From NCBI GenBank assembly GCA_002894305.1, contig PGEI01000024.1:1-35977 (forward strand): a DNA stretch of 35,977 nucleotides. The letters run 5' to 3'. How positions within the stretch are numbered: the first letter of the stretch is position 1; every line of letters begins with the position of its first letter. The stretch comes from Comamonadaceae bacterium CD01 (lineage in GTDB: Bacteria > Pseudomonadota > Gammaproteobacteria > Burkholderiales > Burkholderiaceae_C). Both the position numbers and the translations under genes were made by a program. This document shows positions 1 through 10,259 of this stretch, piece by piece. The notes under the pieces are model-generated. The model saw only the letters and a list, made by a program, of their open reading frames with translations, had not been told where the DNA came from and did not search any database.

Positions 1-12
1 CAGTGCTGTAGC

Positions 13-59
13 ACGGCAAGCGAAGCCGACAAAGTAACCGTTTGATTTGGAAATGGAAT
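13..59. repeat. Left copy of 47-bp terminal inverted repeat
   Basis: Positions 13-59 match the reverse complement of 35931-35977 at 42 of 47 positions, including the shared core caagcgaagccgacaaagta. The repeat lies just past the stop codon of the GGDEF gene, so it sits downstream of a gene, as the right copy does behind ubiX. It is most simply a dispersed intergenic repeat. No transposase or target duplication is visible. Confidence 0.75.
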
Positions 60-1529
60 CAGCGCTCGGAGCGCCGCTCGTGCCCCAGTGCGGCGTAGTA
101 GCGGGTTTTTTGCGCATACATGGACTGGTCGGCGCGGTGCACCACGGCCTCAAGCGCGTCACCCTCGCGCGCCACGGCCATGCCCATCGACACGCTCAGC
201 GCCTGGCCTGGGTAGAACTGGTTGTTCATCTCCTGCAGCGCGGTGATGCGCTCGACCATGATCCACGCGCCCTGCTCGTCGGTGGCCGGCAGCAGCATGC
301 AGAACTCGTCACCGCCGATGCGCGCCACGCAGGAAGTGCTGTCGGCCGCCTTGGCCAGCACCTCGGCGCAGCGGCGCAGCATGGCGTCGCCGGCGCCGTG
401 GCCGCGCTCGTCGTTGGTGGCCTTCAGGCCGTTCAGGTCGATCACCACCACCCCCACGGGCCAGGGGCCTTTGCGCGCCAGGCGGCTGAGCTCCTCCATG
501 TAGTAGGCGCGGTTGCGCAGGCCGGTCAGCACGTCGTGCTTGCCCAGGTATTCCAGGTAGGCCTCGGCCTTTTTGCGCGCGCTGATGTCGACCAGCGACA
601 CCAGCACCATGGCCCAGTCGTCCAGGCAGGCCTGCATGACCGAGAACTGCATGTGGATGTGCAGCGGCTCGCCGGCCAGGTTGTAGTTGATCACCTCGCG
701 CTGCTGGTTCAGGCGTCCTTCCCACAGGTCGATCAGCTGCTCGGCAAAGGTGTCGAGCATCTCGGCGCGAAAAATCTGGTCGACGCCGGCCAGCAGCTGC
801 GCCTTGTCGCTTGCGCCAAACAGTGCCAGCGTCGCCTGGTTGACGTCGATCACGCGGATCTCGCGCGCACAGCGCCCGACGAACTCGGGGTGTACCTTCA
901 GAAAGGTCTTGAAGTCGACGATGCCCTGCGCGCGGATGTCGTCCAGCAGCGGCTTGACGGCGCTGAAGTCCTCGACCCACAGCGACACCGGCGAGTGCGC
1001 GAAGATGTCGCGCGCATAACGCTCGCTGGTCTGCAGCTGGCGCTGCGCTGATTCCAGCGCGGTGATGTCCTGCAGCGACACGAGCACGCGGCTCCAGCTG
1101 TCCTCATGGCCGGGCAGGATGCGCGCGCTGATCTGCACGTCCAGGCGCCGGCCATCGAGCGTGTAGTTGACGCTGCGGCTGGCGTAGCCGCCCACGCCCT
1201 CCCACAGCTGCAGCATTTCCTGCTGCGCATGGTTGTGCATGTCGTCGCGCAGCACGCGGTTGAGCGAGGCGATCAGCGTGGCCTGGTCGGGCGCTGCAAA
1301 CAGCGTCAGCGTGCGCTGGTTGACCTCGATGATGCGAATGCTGGCGCCGTACTGCACGACGCACTCGGGGTGTGCGCAGGTGCGCCGCCAGGTCGGTGAC
1401 GCCCTGCTCGCGCCAGCGCTCGAACAGCTGGCGCACCGCGCTGTAGTCTTCCAGCCACAGCGACACCGGCGCCAGGTCGAACATGTGGGCGTAGTCAGCC
1501 TGGGCGGCCCGTGTTTCGCTGCGCTCCAT
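59..1529 (-). pseudogene. PAS-PAS-GGDEF diguanylate cyclase, frameshifted
   Basis: This is a signalling protein that would make cyclic di-GMP. Translation from the ATG at 1529 (SD GAGGA about 7 nt upstream) reads MERSETRAAQADYAHMF and a first sensor repeat. Near 1373 the frame is lost and continues in another frame as HPECVVQYGASIRIIEVNQ. The second sensor repeat (APVSLWLEDYSAV versus SPVSLWVEDFSAV) aligns through this point, with LKVHPE matching LR-x-HPE. One base stands where a codon is expected, so 2 nt are missing. Repaired, the protein would be about 490 residues: two PAS-like repeats, then a GGDEF domain. The active-site motif RIGGDEF is intact (GGDEF codons 302-316) and no RxxD inhibitory site precedes it. 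It is either a true pseudogene or a sequencing error. An upstream in-frame reading to 1645 exists but is non-homologous sequence. Confidence 0.8.
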
Positions 1530-1583
1530 CGTTTGTCCTCAACCCTAAAAGCAGTTGGATCGCAGTGTAGCGGCGCCGATACG

Positions 1584-1626
1584 AAAAAAAACCAGCCCGG
1601 CGCTGGCGCGGGCTGGTTGGTTTTTT
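1584..1626 (-). terminator. Rho-independent terminator of the helicase gene
   Basis: The 10-bp arms 1590-1599 and 1609-1618 (aaccagcccg / cgggctggtt) enclose a 9-nt loop. Read on the minus strand, the stem is followed by a run of eight T, about 30 nt past the helicase stop. A run of six T on the plus side makes it potentially bidirectional. Confidence 0.85.
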
Positions 1627-1648
1627 CATGCGCCGCAGCGCGCATGTA

Positions 1649-3586
1649 TCAACGCGGCTGGCGCGGTGCGCGCGCGCGCGCTTCGTAGGGGCGGCGGTCG
1701 CTCTCGCCGCGCCGTGCACCGGCGGGTGCCGGGCGCCCGGCACCGCCGGCCCAGGCGGAGCGCGGTGCGTCGCCGCCAAAACGGCGCTCACCACTGTCGC
1801 CGCGCGGGCCGCGGGCGTCGCGTGGGTGGTCGTGGCGGTACTCCTGGCGCGTTTCCTGGCGCGTTTCCTGGCGCTGGACACCGGCCCAGCCGCCGTGCTC
1901 GGGGCGCTGCGCCGCGTAGCCGGCGCCGGCCGGACGGTCAAAGCGGCGCTCAGGGCGAGCTCCGGCAAAGCGCTCGTCGCGGCGCTCGCCATAGGGCGCG
2001 CCGTGCGACGGCGCACGTTCGCCGCCGCGGCCGCCGCCTTGCGGGCCAAAGCCGGCACTGCGGTCGCTACGCCAGCCGCGCTGCTCGCGCGGCTCACCCT
2101 GGTCGAAGCGGCGGCGCTCGCCACCAAAGCGCTCGCCCGGGCCGCCGCGTCCGCCAAAGGAGTCGCGCCCGCCGCGGCCGCGCCCGTCAAAGCCCTGTCG
2201 GCGCGGGGAGCGCTGCTCGAAGCGCTGCGTGGGCTCCAGCCCTTCGACGACGGCTGCGGCCAGTGCCTGGTGCGTATAGCCTTCGATGTCGAAGATCTTG
2301 CGGCGGTCGCGGAACTCGGCAAAGGTGATGGCCAGGCCGTCGCGCCCGGCTCGGCCGGTGCGGCCGATGCGGTGGGTGTAGTCCTCGGCCTTCATCGGCA
2401 GGCCGTAGTTGAAGACGTGGGTGATGGTGGGCACGTCGATGCCGCGCGCCGCCACGTCGGTGGCCACGAGAAACTTCACCTGGCCCTTGCGCAGCGCCAT
2501 CAGGCGGCGGTTGCGCAGGCCCTGGCTGAGCGCGCCGTGCAACGCGACCGCGGCAAAACCGGCCTGCTGCAGATCCTGCGCCAGGCCGTCGCACTCGATC
2601 TGGGTGCTGGCAAAGACGATGGCCTGGTCGATGCTGGAGTCGCGCAGCCAATGATCCAGCAGCTTCCTCTTGTGGTCGGCGTTGTCGGCCCAGTACAGGC
2701 TCTGGCGGATGTTGGCGTGCTTTTCCTGCGGGCTGTCGACCTGCACCTTCTTGACGTTGGCGCCGCCCTCATTCATCACGCGCATGGCCAGCTGCTGGAT
2801 GCGCGGCGCGAACGTGGCCGAGAACATCATGGTCTGGCGGCGCTGCGCGGTCAGCTGGTTGACTTCGGCCAGGTCGTCGGCAAAGCCCAGGTCGAGCATG
2901 CGGTCGGCCTCGTCGACGACGAGGAACTGCACCTCGTCGAGCTTGATCTGCAGCGAGCGCTGCAGATCAAGCAGGCGCCCGGGCGTGGCGACGACCAGGT
3001 CGGCGTTCTGCAGCTTGGCGATCTGCATTTGGTAGGGCATGCCGCCCACCACGTTGGCGATGCGCAGGCCCTTGCAGTGCTTGACCAGGTCGATGGCGTC
3101 GTGCGCCACCTGCTGCGCCAGTTCGCGCGTGGGGCACAGCACCAGCGCGCCGGGCACGGCAGCCTTGAAGTTGCGCGGGTGCAGCGGGTTCTTGCGCTTG
3201 GAGCGCTTCGGGGGCGCCTCGCCGCGCTCGGCGGCCTGGGCTGCGGCCGCCTCGTATTCGGCGCGCTCGCGCTCGGCCTGGGCCGCGCGCTGCTGCAGGA
3301 TGGTGTGCAGCACCGGCAGCAGAAAGGCCGCGGTCTTGCCGCTGCCGGTCTGGCTGGAGACCATCAGGTCGCTGCCGCGGCCCTGCGCGTCGTCGGTGCC
3401 CAGCGCCAGCCCGATGGCGCGCTGTTGCACCTCGGTCGGCTGGGTGAAGCCCAGGTCGGCCACGGCCTGCAGCAGCTCGGGCGCCAGGCCCAGTGCGGCA
3501 AAACCGTTGGGGGTTGCAGCCTCGACGGCCATGGGGGAAGAAGCAGGCACGCTGTCGCCCTGCTCGTATGCAATTTCTGTCGTCAT
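1649..3586 (-). CDS. DEAD-box ATP-dependent RNA helicase with RG-rich tail
   Basis: This 645-residue RNA helicase uses ATP to unwind or remodel RNA duplexes in the cytoplasm, probably in ribosome assembly or mRNA turnover. The visible motifs are the Q motif (GFTQPTEVQ, about 47-55), motif I SQTGSGKT (78-85), DEAD (225-228), SAT (256-258) and HRIGRTGR (405-412). A charged insertion at about 98-145 (Ala/Glu-rich, then KRSKRKN) separates motif I from PTRELAQQ. From about residue 465 the protein is an Arg/Gly/Asp-rich, probably disordered tail of some 180 residues, typical of RhlE-type helicases that contact RNA non-specifically. ATG at 3586 was chosen because MTTEI fits the family. The frame stays open 12 codons upstream. 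The RhlE subgroup is likely but unproven. The gene appears monocistronic, with a strong terminator behind it. Confidence 0.9.
   Translation of the reverse strand: MTTEIAYEQGDSVPASSPMAVEAATPNGFAALGLAPELLQAVADLGFTQPTEVQQRAIGLALGTDDAQGRGSDLMVSSQTGSGKTAAFLLPVLHTILQQRAAQAERERAEYEAAAAQAAERGEAPPKRSKRKNPLHPRNFKAAVPGALVLCPTRELAQQVAHDAIDLVKHCKGLRIANVVGGMPYQMQIAKLQNADLVVATPGRLLDLQRSLQIKLDEVQFLVVDEADRMLDLGFADDLAEVNQLTAQRRQTMMFSATFAPRIQQLAMRVMNEGGANVKKVQVDSPQEKHANIRQSLYWADNADHKRKLLDHWLRDSSIDQAIVFASTQIECDGLAQDLQQAGFAAVALHGALSQGLRNRRLMALRKGQVKFLVATDVAARGIDVPTITHVFNYGLPMKAEDYTHRIGRTGRAGRDGLAITFAEFRDRRKIFDIEGYTHQALAAAVVEGLEPTQRFEQRSPRRQGFDGRGRGGRDSFGGRGGPGERFGGERRRFDQGEPREQRGWRSDRSAGFGPQGGGRGGERAPSHGAPYGERRDERFAGARPERRFDRPAGAGYAAQRPEHGGWAGVQRQETRQETRQEYRHDHPRDARGPRGDSGERRFGGDAPRSAWAGGAGRPAPAGARRGESDRRPYEARARAPRQPR
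1842..1874. repeat. 12-bp tandem repeat, 2.75 copies, inside the helicase tail
   Basis: The unit tcctggcgcgtt occurs at 1842-1853 and 1854-1865, and nine bases of it again at 1866-1874. It keeps the frame and encodes a repeated QETR-type segment of the disordered C-terminal tail, so copy-number change would alter tail length without a frameshift. Confidence 0.8.
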
Positions 3587-3761
3587 GGAAAAATTCACCC
3601 GCCGGGAAGGTGGGTGTCTCACATCAGTGGTTCATGAAATACATCAACCATCTGACGGAAGCAGGCGCCAGCGCGAAAAGCTGGGCCGGAGGGTTTTTTT
3701 GCAGCAAGGCGAATCGATGATTCGCCACTTGCACCCGGCGTAAGAAGGGAGATGTAACAAA

Positions 3762-3786
3762 CTTGCGCAGTGTTGTTTTGCGCAAG
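3762..3786. terminator. Weak stem-loop, possible terminator of the clpB transcript
   Basis: The arms cttgcgc (3762-3768) and gcgcaag (3780-3786) enclose an 11-nt loop, about 60 nt downstream of the small membrane gene on the minus strand. Only a short T-rich stretch follows, so termination here is tentative. The rest of 3587-3846 should hold the helicase promoter, but I see no clear -35/-10 pair. Confidence 0.3.
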
Positions 3787-3846
3787 CCGGCGATTATCGC
3801 ACGTTAAGGGTTTTCACGCAACAAGTGCTGTGTTCAGCAGCTGCGG

Positions 3847-4152
3847 TCAGGGCAGCTCGCGCGCGACGACGTCGGTCACGTCGGCGTGCGTGCGCGCGCC
3901 CTGCCCGGGTGGCTTGGGCGCAGTCCAGCGCGCGGTGCTGCGGTAGACCGTGCTCCAGCCATCGCGCGGATTCATGCGCATGACCCAGGGCGTGACGGGC
4001 TTGCCCGTCATACGCGCCCACAGTGCGCGCAGCCCCCAGACGGCGGCAAGAATTGCCACCGCCGCCAGCAGGCTGAAGAAAAAGACCAAGCCCATCGCGA
4101 ACGCGACGATGCGCAGTGTCCAGCGAATGGTGCTTGCCAGGATGTCGTTCAA
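3847..4152 (-). CDS. Small membrane protein of unknown function downstream of clpB
   Basis: This is a 101-residue protein (from TTG at 4152) with a hydrophobic stretch of about 25-30 residues (IVAFAMGLVFFFSLLAAVA), which is one or two membrane segments. A basic soluble C-terminal half follows (ALWARMTGKPVTPWVMRMNP). I do not recognise the family. The frame is open to an ATG at 4215, only 6 nt after the clpB stop. That ATG lacks a Shine-Dalgarno, whereas GAGGAG lies 5 nt before the TTG at 4152, so I prefer TTG. It is probably co-transcribed with clpB. Function is unknown, and nothing beyond co-location links it to heat shock. Confidence 0.65.
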   Translation of the reverse strand: MNDILASTIRWTLRIVAFAMGLVFFFSLLAAVAILAAVWGLRALWARMTGKPVTPWVMRMNPRDGWSTVYRSTARWTAPKPPGQGARTHADVTDVVARELP

Positions 4153-4221
4153 ACCGTTCTCCTCGGGGTCGTCGGCACGGGGCGCTGAAAGTGGGGCCCC
4201 GTGCATGGTTTGCATGGTAAA

Positions 4222-6825
<2,604 letters not shown>

Positions 6826-6867
6826 GGAGCGTTTCCTTTTTCAACAAACGAAAAACAATTGCTCCCC

Positions 6868-6895
6868 ACATGGCGCCAGCGCGCCGGTTTTCAAG
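6868..6895 (-). promoter_or_regulatory. Sigma-32 heat-shock promoter of clpB
   Basis: On the minus strand, CTTGAA (6890-6895) is followed after about 14 nt by CGCCATGTG (6868-6876), close to the sigma-32 consensus CTTGAA and CCCCATNTA. The -35 element contains the TGA stop codon of the upstream permease gene. The predicted start point is near 6860, leaving a leader of about 35 nt before the clpB ATG. Confidence 0.75.
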
Positions 6896-8075
6896 CGCCC
6901 CCGATGGGCTTGGCGCCCGGCTGCGCCACTGGCGGGGCGCGATTCTCCAGACGGGGCGCGGCCTGCTCGCCCCGTGCGAGCCACAGCACGGCGCCCCAGC
7001 TGGCCAGCGCCATTGCGCCCAGCCAGGCCAGCGGCCAGGCCGCCGCCTGCAGCGGCGCGCCCATCTGGTTGAGCTGCAGCGAGGCCTGGATGCCGGCGGT
7101 GCTGGGCGACAGCCAGCGCAGCCACTGCAGCGCCTCGGGGAGCGCCTGTACCGGCCAGGTGAAGCCGCCCAGAAAGGCCAGGGGCAGCGAGGTGAACAGC
7201 ACCACCTGCATCGCGCGCTCGCGCTCGGCCAGCCACCAACCCAGGAGCGCCGCGCAGCCGGCCACCGCCGGCACGAAGGCCGACAGCAGCACCAGCGCGC
7301 CCAGCGGGTTGCCGCCGCGCGGGTAGTCCTGCCAGACGAAGATCCAGCCGAAGTACAGCAGCCCGGCCAGCCAGCCCGGCGCGCACAGCGCCATCAGCCG
7401 CGCCAGCCAGGCGCGCGCGCCGTCGCCCGCGCGCCCGTTCTCGCGCAGCGTGCCGACGTGCAGCGCACCGCCCATCAGCAGCGTCTGCTGCAGGATCAGC
7501 ACCGCCACGGCGGCGACGACGAAGCTGCCGTAGCCTTCGGTCGGGTTGAACAGCGCCACCAACTGCAGCGACAGCGGCGCGCGGCTGGCCCGGGCCTGCA
7601 GCGCGCTCTGGCCGCCGGCCTGCAGGCGGCGCAGCTCGATGCCGGCCGACAGCGTGCCCACGGCCTCGGCAAAGCCGTACTGCACCTGCTTGGCGGCGAT
7701 CGGATAGGCGCCGTTGGCGTACACCGGCACCACCACGTCGGCCGCGCGCAGCACGTCGCGCTTGAAGTCGCGCGGCACGAGGGCGTAGCCCATCACCTCG
7801 CCGGCCAAGAGCGCGGCGCGCGCCTGGCCCTCATCGGCGGTGACGAGCTGCACTGCGATGCGCGGGCTGGCGCCGGCAAAGCGCAGCAGTTGGCGCGACA
7901 GTGCCGAATCGTCCTGCACCACCACGGCCACCGGCACGCGCTGCGCGACCTCGGTGGCGTAGAACCAGGGGTAGAAGAAGCCGTAGAGCAGCGGCGCGCC
8001 AAAGACCAGCAGCGCCACGCCCTTGTCGCGCAAGAGCGCGCGCAGCTCCAGCCGCAGCAGCGTGATGAAAACCAT
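6891..8075 (-). CDS. ABC-2 type transport permease (second of pair)
   Basis: This 394-residue inner-membrane permease has the ABC-2 / YhhJ-YbhR-type layout. An N-terminal membrane anchor (LLRDKGVALLVFGAPLLYG) is followed by a large periplasmic domain (about 40-170, VPVAVVVQDDSALSRQLL), then five or so hydrophobic segments. DDSALSRQLLR resembles DEDHSALSRQLVR in the preceding gene, so the two permeases are paralogues. The start at 8075 has GGGAGG upstream, and the longer open frame to 8588 overlaps the previous gene. It lies 13 nt after that gene's stop, in the same operon as hlyD and tolC. It probably pairs with the first permease in a heterodimeric exporter. The substrate is unknown. Confidence 0.88.
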   Translation of the reverse strand: MVFITLLRLELRALLRDKGVALLVFGAPLLYGFFYPWFYATEVAQRVPVAVVVQDDSALSRQLLRFAGASPRIAVQLVTADEGQARAALLAGEVMGYALVPRDFKRDVLRAADVVVPVYANGAYPIAAKQVQYGFAEAVGTLSAGIELRRLQAGGQSALQARASRAPLSLQLVALFNPTEGYGSFVVAAVAVLILQQTLLMGGALHVGTLRENGRAGDGARAWLARLMALCAPGWLAGLLYFGWIFVWQDYPRGGNPLGALVLLSAFVPAVAGCAALLGWWLAERERAMQVVLFTSLPLAFLGGFTWPVQALPEALQWLRWLSPSTAGIQASLQLNQMGAPLQAAAWPLAWLGAMALASWGAVLWLARGEQAAPRLENRAPPVAQPGAKPIGGA

Positions 8076-8088
8076 CACCCGCCTCCCA

Positions 8089-9261
8089 TCACCGCGCGCC
8101 CCAGCGTTCGGGCCGGCGCAGGCCGCGCGCCAGCCCGGCGCTGGCCAGCCCCAGCAGCGCCAGCGTGGCCAGCAGCAGGCCGGCGACGACGGGCAGCGTC
8201 TGCGCCGCCGGCGCGCCCATCTGCCACTGCTGCAGCTGCAACCGCGCGTAGTGGGTGTAGGGCATGGCCAGCGCCCAGCCGCGCGCGCTGCTGTCCATGG
8301 CCAGCAGCGGGTAGGCCACGCCGCTGAAGGCGAACGCCGGCGCCGACAGCAGCCCGGCCCCAGACAATGCCATGCGCAGCGACAAGGTGATGCCCGCCAG
8401 CGCCGCTCCCGCCGCCAGGCTGACCAGCACCAGCGCCGCCAGCGCCAGCGCCACCCATGCCATGCTTCCGGCCACCGCCCAGCCGCGCAGCTGCGCCAGG
8501 TAGAGCTGCGCGGCCACCGCGCCCAGCCACAGCGTGCACGCCGGCAGCGCCAGCTTGCCCACCAACGCGGCAAACACCTGCGGCCCACACGCCCGGGCGC
8601 CCAGCCAGTCGCCCAGCGTGCGGTCGCGCAGCTCGCGGCCCACGCCCCAGGCGCCGGCGGTCATCGCCAGGATGTGCACCAACGCCGGCACCAGCGCTGC
8701 GGCCAGGAACTGCTCGTAGTTGGTCGAGACATTGAACAGCGACACCAGCTGCGTCTTGACCGGCTCGATGCGCGTGCGCAGTGCCTGCCCGGGCGTGCCG
8801 CGCTTGGCCAACGCCTGCATCCGGGCGCCGGCCGACAGCGTGCCGACCACCTGGCGCAGGTCGCGCTGCAGCAGGCTGGACGCGGTGGCCAGTTGGGCGT
8901 TGTGCAAAAGCGTGACGTCTGCCGCGCCGCCGCGCTTGAGCGCGCGCGCCATGCCGGCCGGTATGTGCACCACGCCGTACACCGCCATGCGTTCCAGCGC
9001 GTCCTGCGCCTGGGCGCGGTTGAGCAGGCTCTGCTGCACCTGCAGGCCGGGCGCGGCGCCGAGCATGCGCACCAGCTGGCGCGACAGCGCCGAATGGTCC
9101 TCGTCCCACACCGCGATCGGCAGCCGGTAAGGCTGGCCTGCAGCAAAAATCCAGCACAGCAGCGCCATGGCCAGCCACGGCACCCAGGTCAGCATGGCCA
9201 GGTCGAAGGGCCGCGCGCGCAGCAGGCGCCACTCGCGGCGCAGGCTGGCGATGAAGCCCAT
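8089..9261 (-). CDS. ABC-2 type transport permease (first of pair)
   Basis: This 390-residue permease is related to its downstream neighbour. The N-terminal cytoplasmic start RREWRLLRARPFDLAML leads into a membrane anchor, then a periplasmic domain (PIAVWDEDHSALSRQLVR), then a cluster of hydrophobic segments rich in Ala, Leu and Gly. The start at 9261 overlaps the hlyD stop by one base (TGATG), and a GTG one codon upstream is possible. Families of this type (YbhS/YbhR, YhhJ) normally work with an ATPase of the YbhF/RbbA kind. None is encoded in the window, so either it is supplied in trans or the pair works differently. Substrate prediction is not possible. Confidence 0.88.
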   Translation of the reverse strand: MGFIASLRREWRLLRARPFDLAMLTWVPWLAMALLCWIFAAGQPYRLPIAVWDEDHSALSRQLVRMLGAAPGLQVQQSLLNRAQAQDALERMAVYGVVHIPAGMARALKRGGAADVTLLHNAQLATASSLLQRDLRQVVGTLSAGARMQALAKRGTPGQALRTRIEPVKTQLVSLFNVSTNYEQFLAAALVPALVHILAMTAGAWGVGRELRDRTLGDWLGARACGPQVFAALVGKLALPACTLWLGAVAAQLYLAQLRGWAVAGSMAWVALALAALVLVSLAAGAALAGITLSLRMALSGAGLLSAPAFAFSGVAYPLLAMDSSARGWALAMPYTHYARLQLQQWQMGAPAAQTLPVVAGLLLATLALLGLASAGLARGLRRPERWGAR

Positions 9262-10259
9262 CACTGCGCCTCGACCAGCACGCTCATTCCCGGGCGCGCG
9301 CCTTCGATCGGCACCAAGGGCCGAGCGTGCACCTCGAAGGTGCGCGCATCAAAGCCCTGGCTGCCGCGCGTGGCGCGCCAGGTGGCGAAGTCGGGCAGCA
9401 CGGCGACGTAATTCACCTCGAAGTCGGCCCGCAGATCGCCCAGCGCCGGCAGGCGCGCGGCAAAGCGGCTGCCCATGGCAAAGCGCTGCAGTTGCTCCTC
9501 ACGCACGTTGAGCACCACCCACTGGTCCTTTAGATCGACCACCGTGACCACCGCCACGCCCTGAGGCGAGAGCTCGCCCACCTTGGCCAGCACCTTGGCC
9601 ACCTCGCCGGCCACCGGGCTGCGCAGTGCGGTTTCGGCCTGCGCGGCCTGCACCTCGGCCACCACGCCGGCCACCTGGCGCGCCTGCGCGGCGGCGGCGG
9701 CCTGGTCCTCGGCGCGTGCGCCGCTGGCGGCCATGTCGTACTGCGCGCGGGCGGCGTCGGCCTGGGCACTGCTGGCGCGCCAGTTGGTGTGCGCCTCGTC
9801 GCGCTTTTGCGCCGCCACCAGCCCTTGATCGAACAGGCTTTGCACGCGCTGGTACGAGGTCTGCGCCAGCTCGGCCGCGGCCTGTGCGCGCTGCCAGGCC
9901 AGGCGCGCCATCTGCACCTCCTGCGGGCGCGCGCCGTGGCGGGCCTTGTCGGCCACGGCCTGCGCCGCCGCCTGGGCCGATTCGGCCTGCGCCAGCTTGG
10001 CGCGCACCTCGGGGCTATCCATCTCGACGAGCAGGTCGCCGGCCTGGATCTGCTGGCCCTCGGTCACCGCCACGCGTGCGATGCGCGCGCTGATCTTGGG
10101 CGCAATGTCGGTCTCGCGCGCCTCCATCTGACCCTGGAAATAGGGCGCCGGCGGCTGCGCCGCGCGCCAGAAGCCCCAGGCAACGAAGGCAAGCGCCACC
10201 AGGCCGGCCAGCAACAGAGGCCAGGACAGACGAGGGGAAGCGGCGGGCGTGGTGCTCAT
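9261..10259 (-). CDS. HlyD-family periplasmic adaptor protein
   Basis: This 332-residue membrane fusion protein links the inner-membrane permeases to the outer-membrane TolC channel. It has one N-terminal membrane anchor (LSWPLLLAGLVALAFVAWGF). The biotinyl-lipoyl half-motif is ARVAVTEGQQIQAGDLLVEMD at about 58-78. A long Ala/Gln-rich alpha-hairpin covers about 80-200, then the second lipoyl half (LRSPVAGEVAKVLAKVGE) and a beta-barrel region. It overlaps tolC by 4 nt (ATGA) and the permease by 1 nt, showing a tightly coupled operon. Related to the YhiI/YbhG group by context rather than by detailed comparison. Confidence 0.92.
   Translation of the reverse strand: MSTTPAASPRLSWPLLLAGLVALAFVAWGFWRAAQPPAPYFQGQMEARETDIAPKISARIARVAVTEGQQIQAGDLLVEMDSPEVRAKLAQAESAQAAAQAVADKARHGARPQEVQMARLAWQRAQAAAELAQTSYQRVQSLFDQGLVAAQKRDEAHTNWRASSAQADAARAQYDMAASGARAEDQAAAAAQARQVAGVVAEVQAAQAETALRSPVAGEVAKVLAKVGELSPQGVAVVTVVDLKDQWVVLNVREEQLQRFAMGSRFAARLPALGDLRADFEVNYVAVLPDFATWRATRGSQGFDARTFEVHARPLVPIEGARPGMSVLVEAQ

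Noticed and set aside
59-1645. Uninterrupted 528-residue reading of the GGDEF gene
   Set aside because: Its first part (before about 1373) is Arg/Ser/Trp-rich and lacks the sensor-repeat similarity that the other frame shows from ATG 1529, so a frameshift is more likely.
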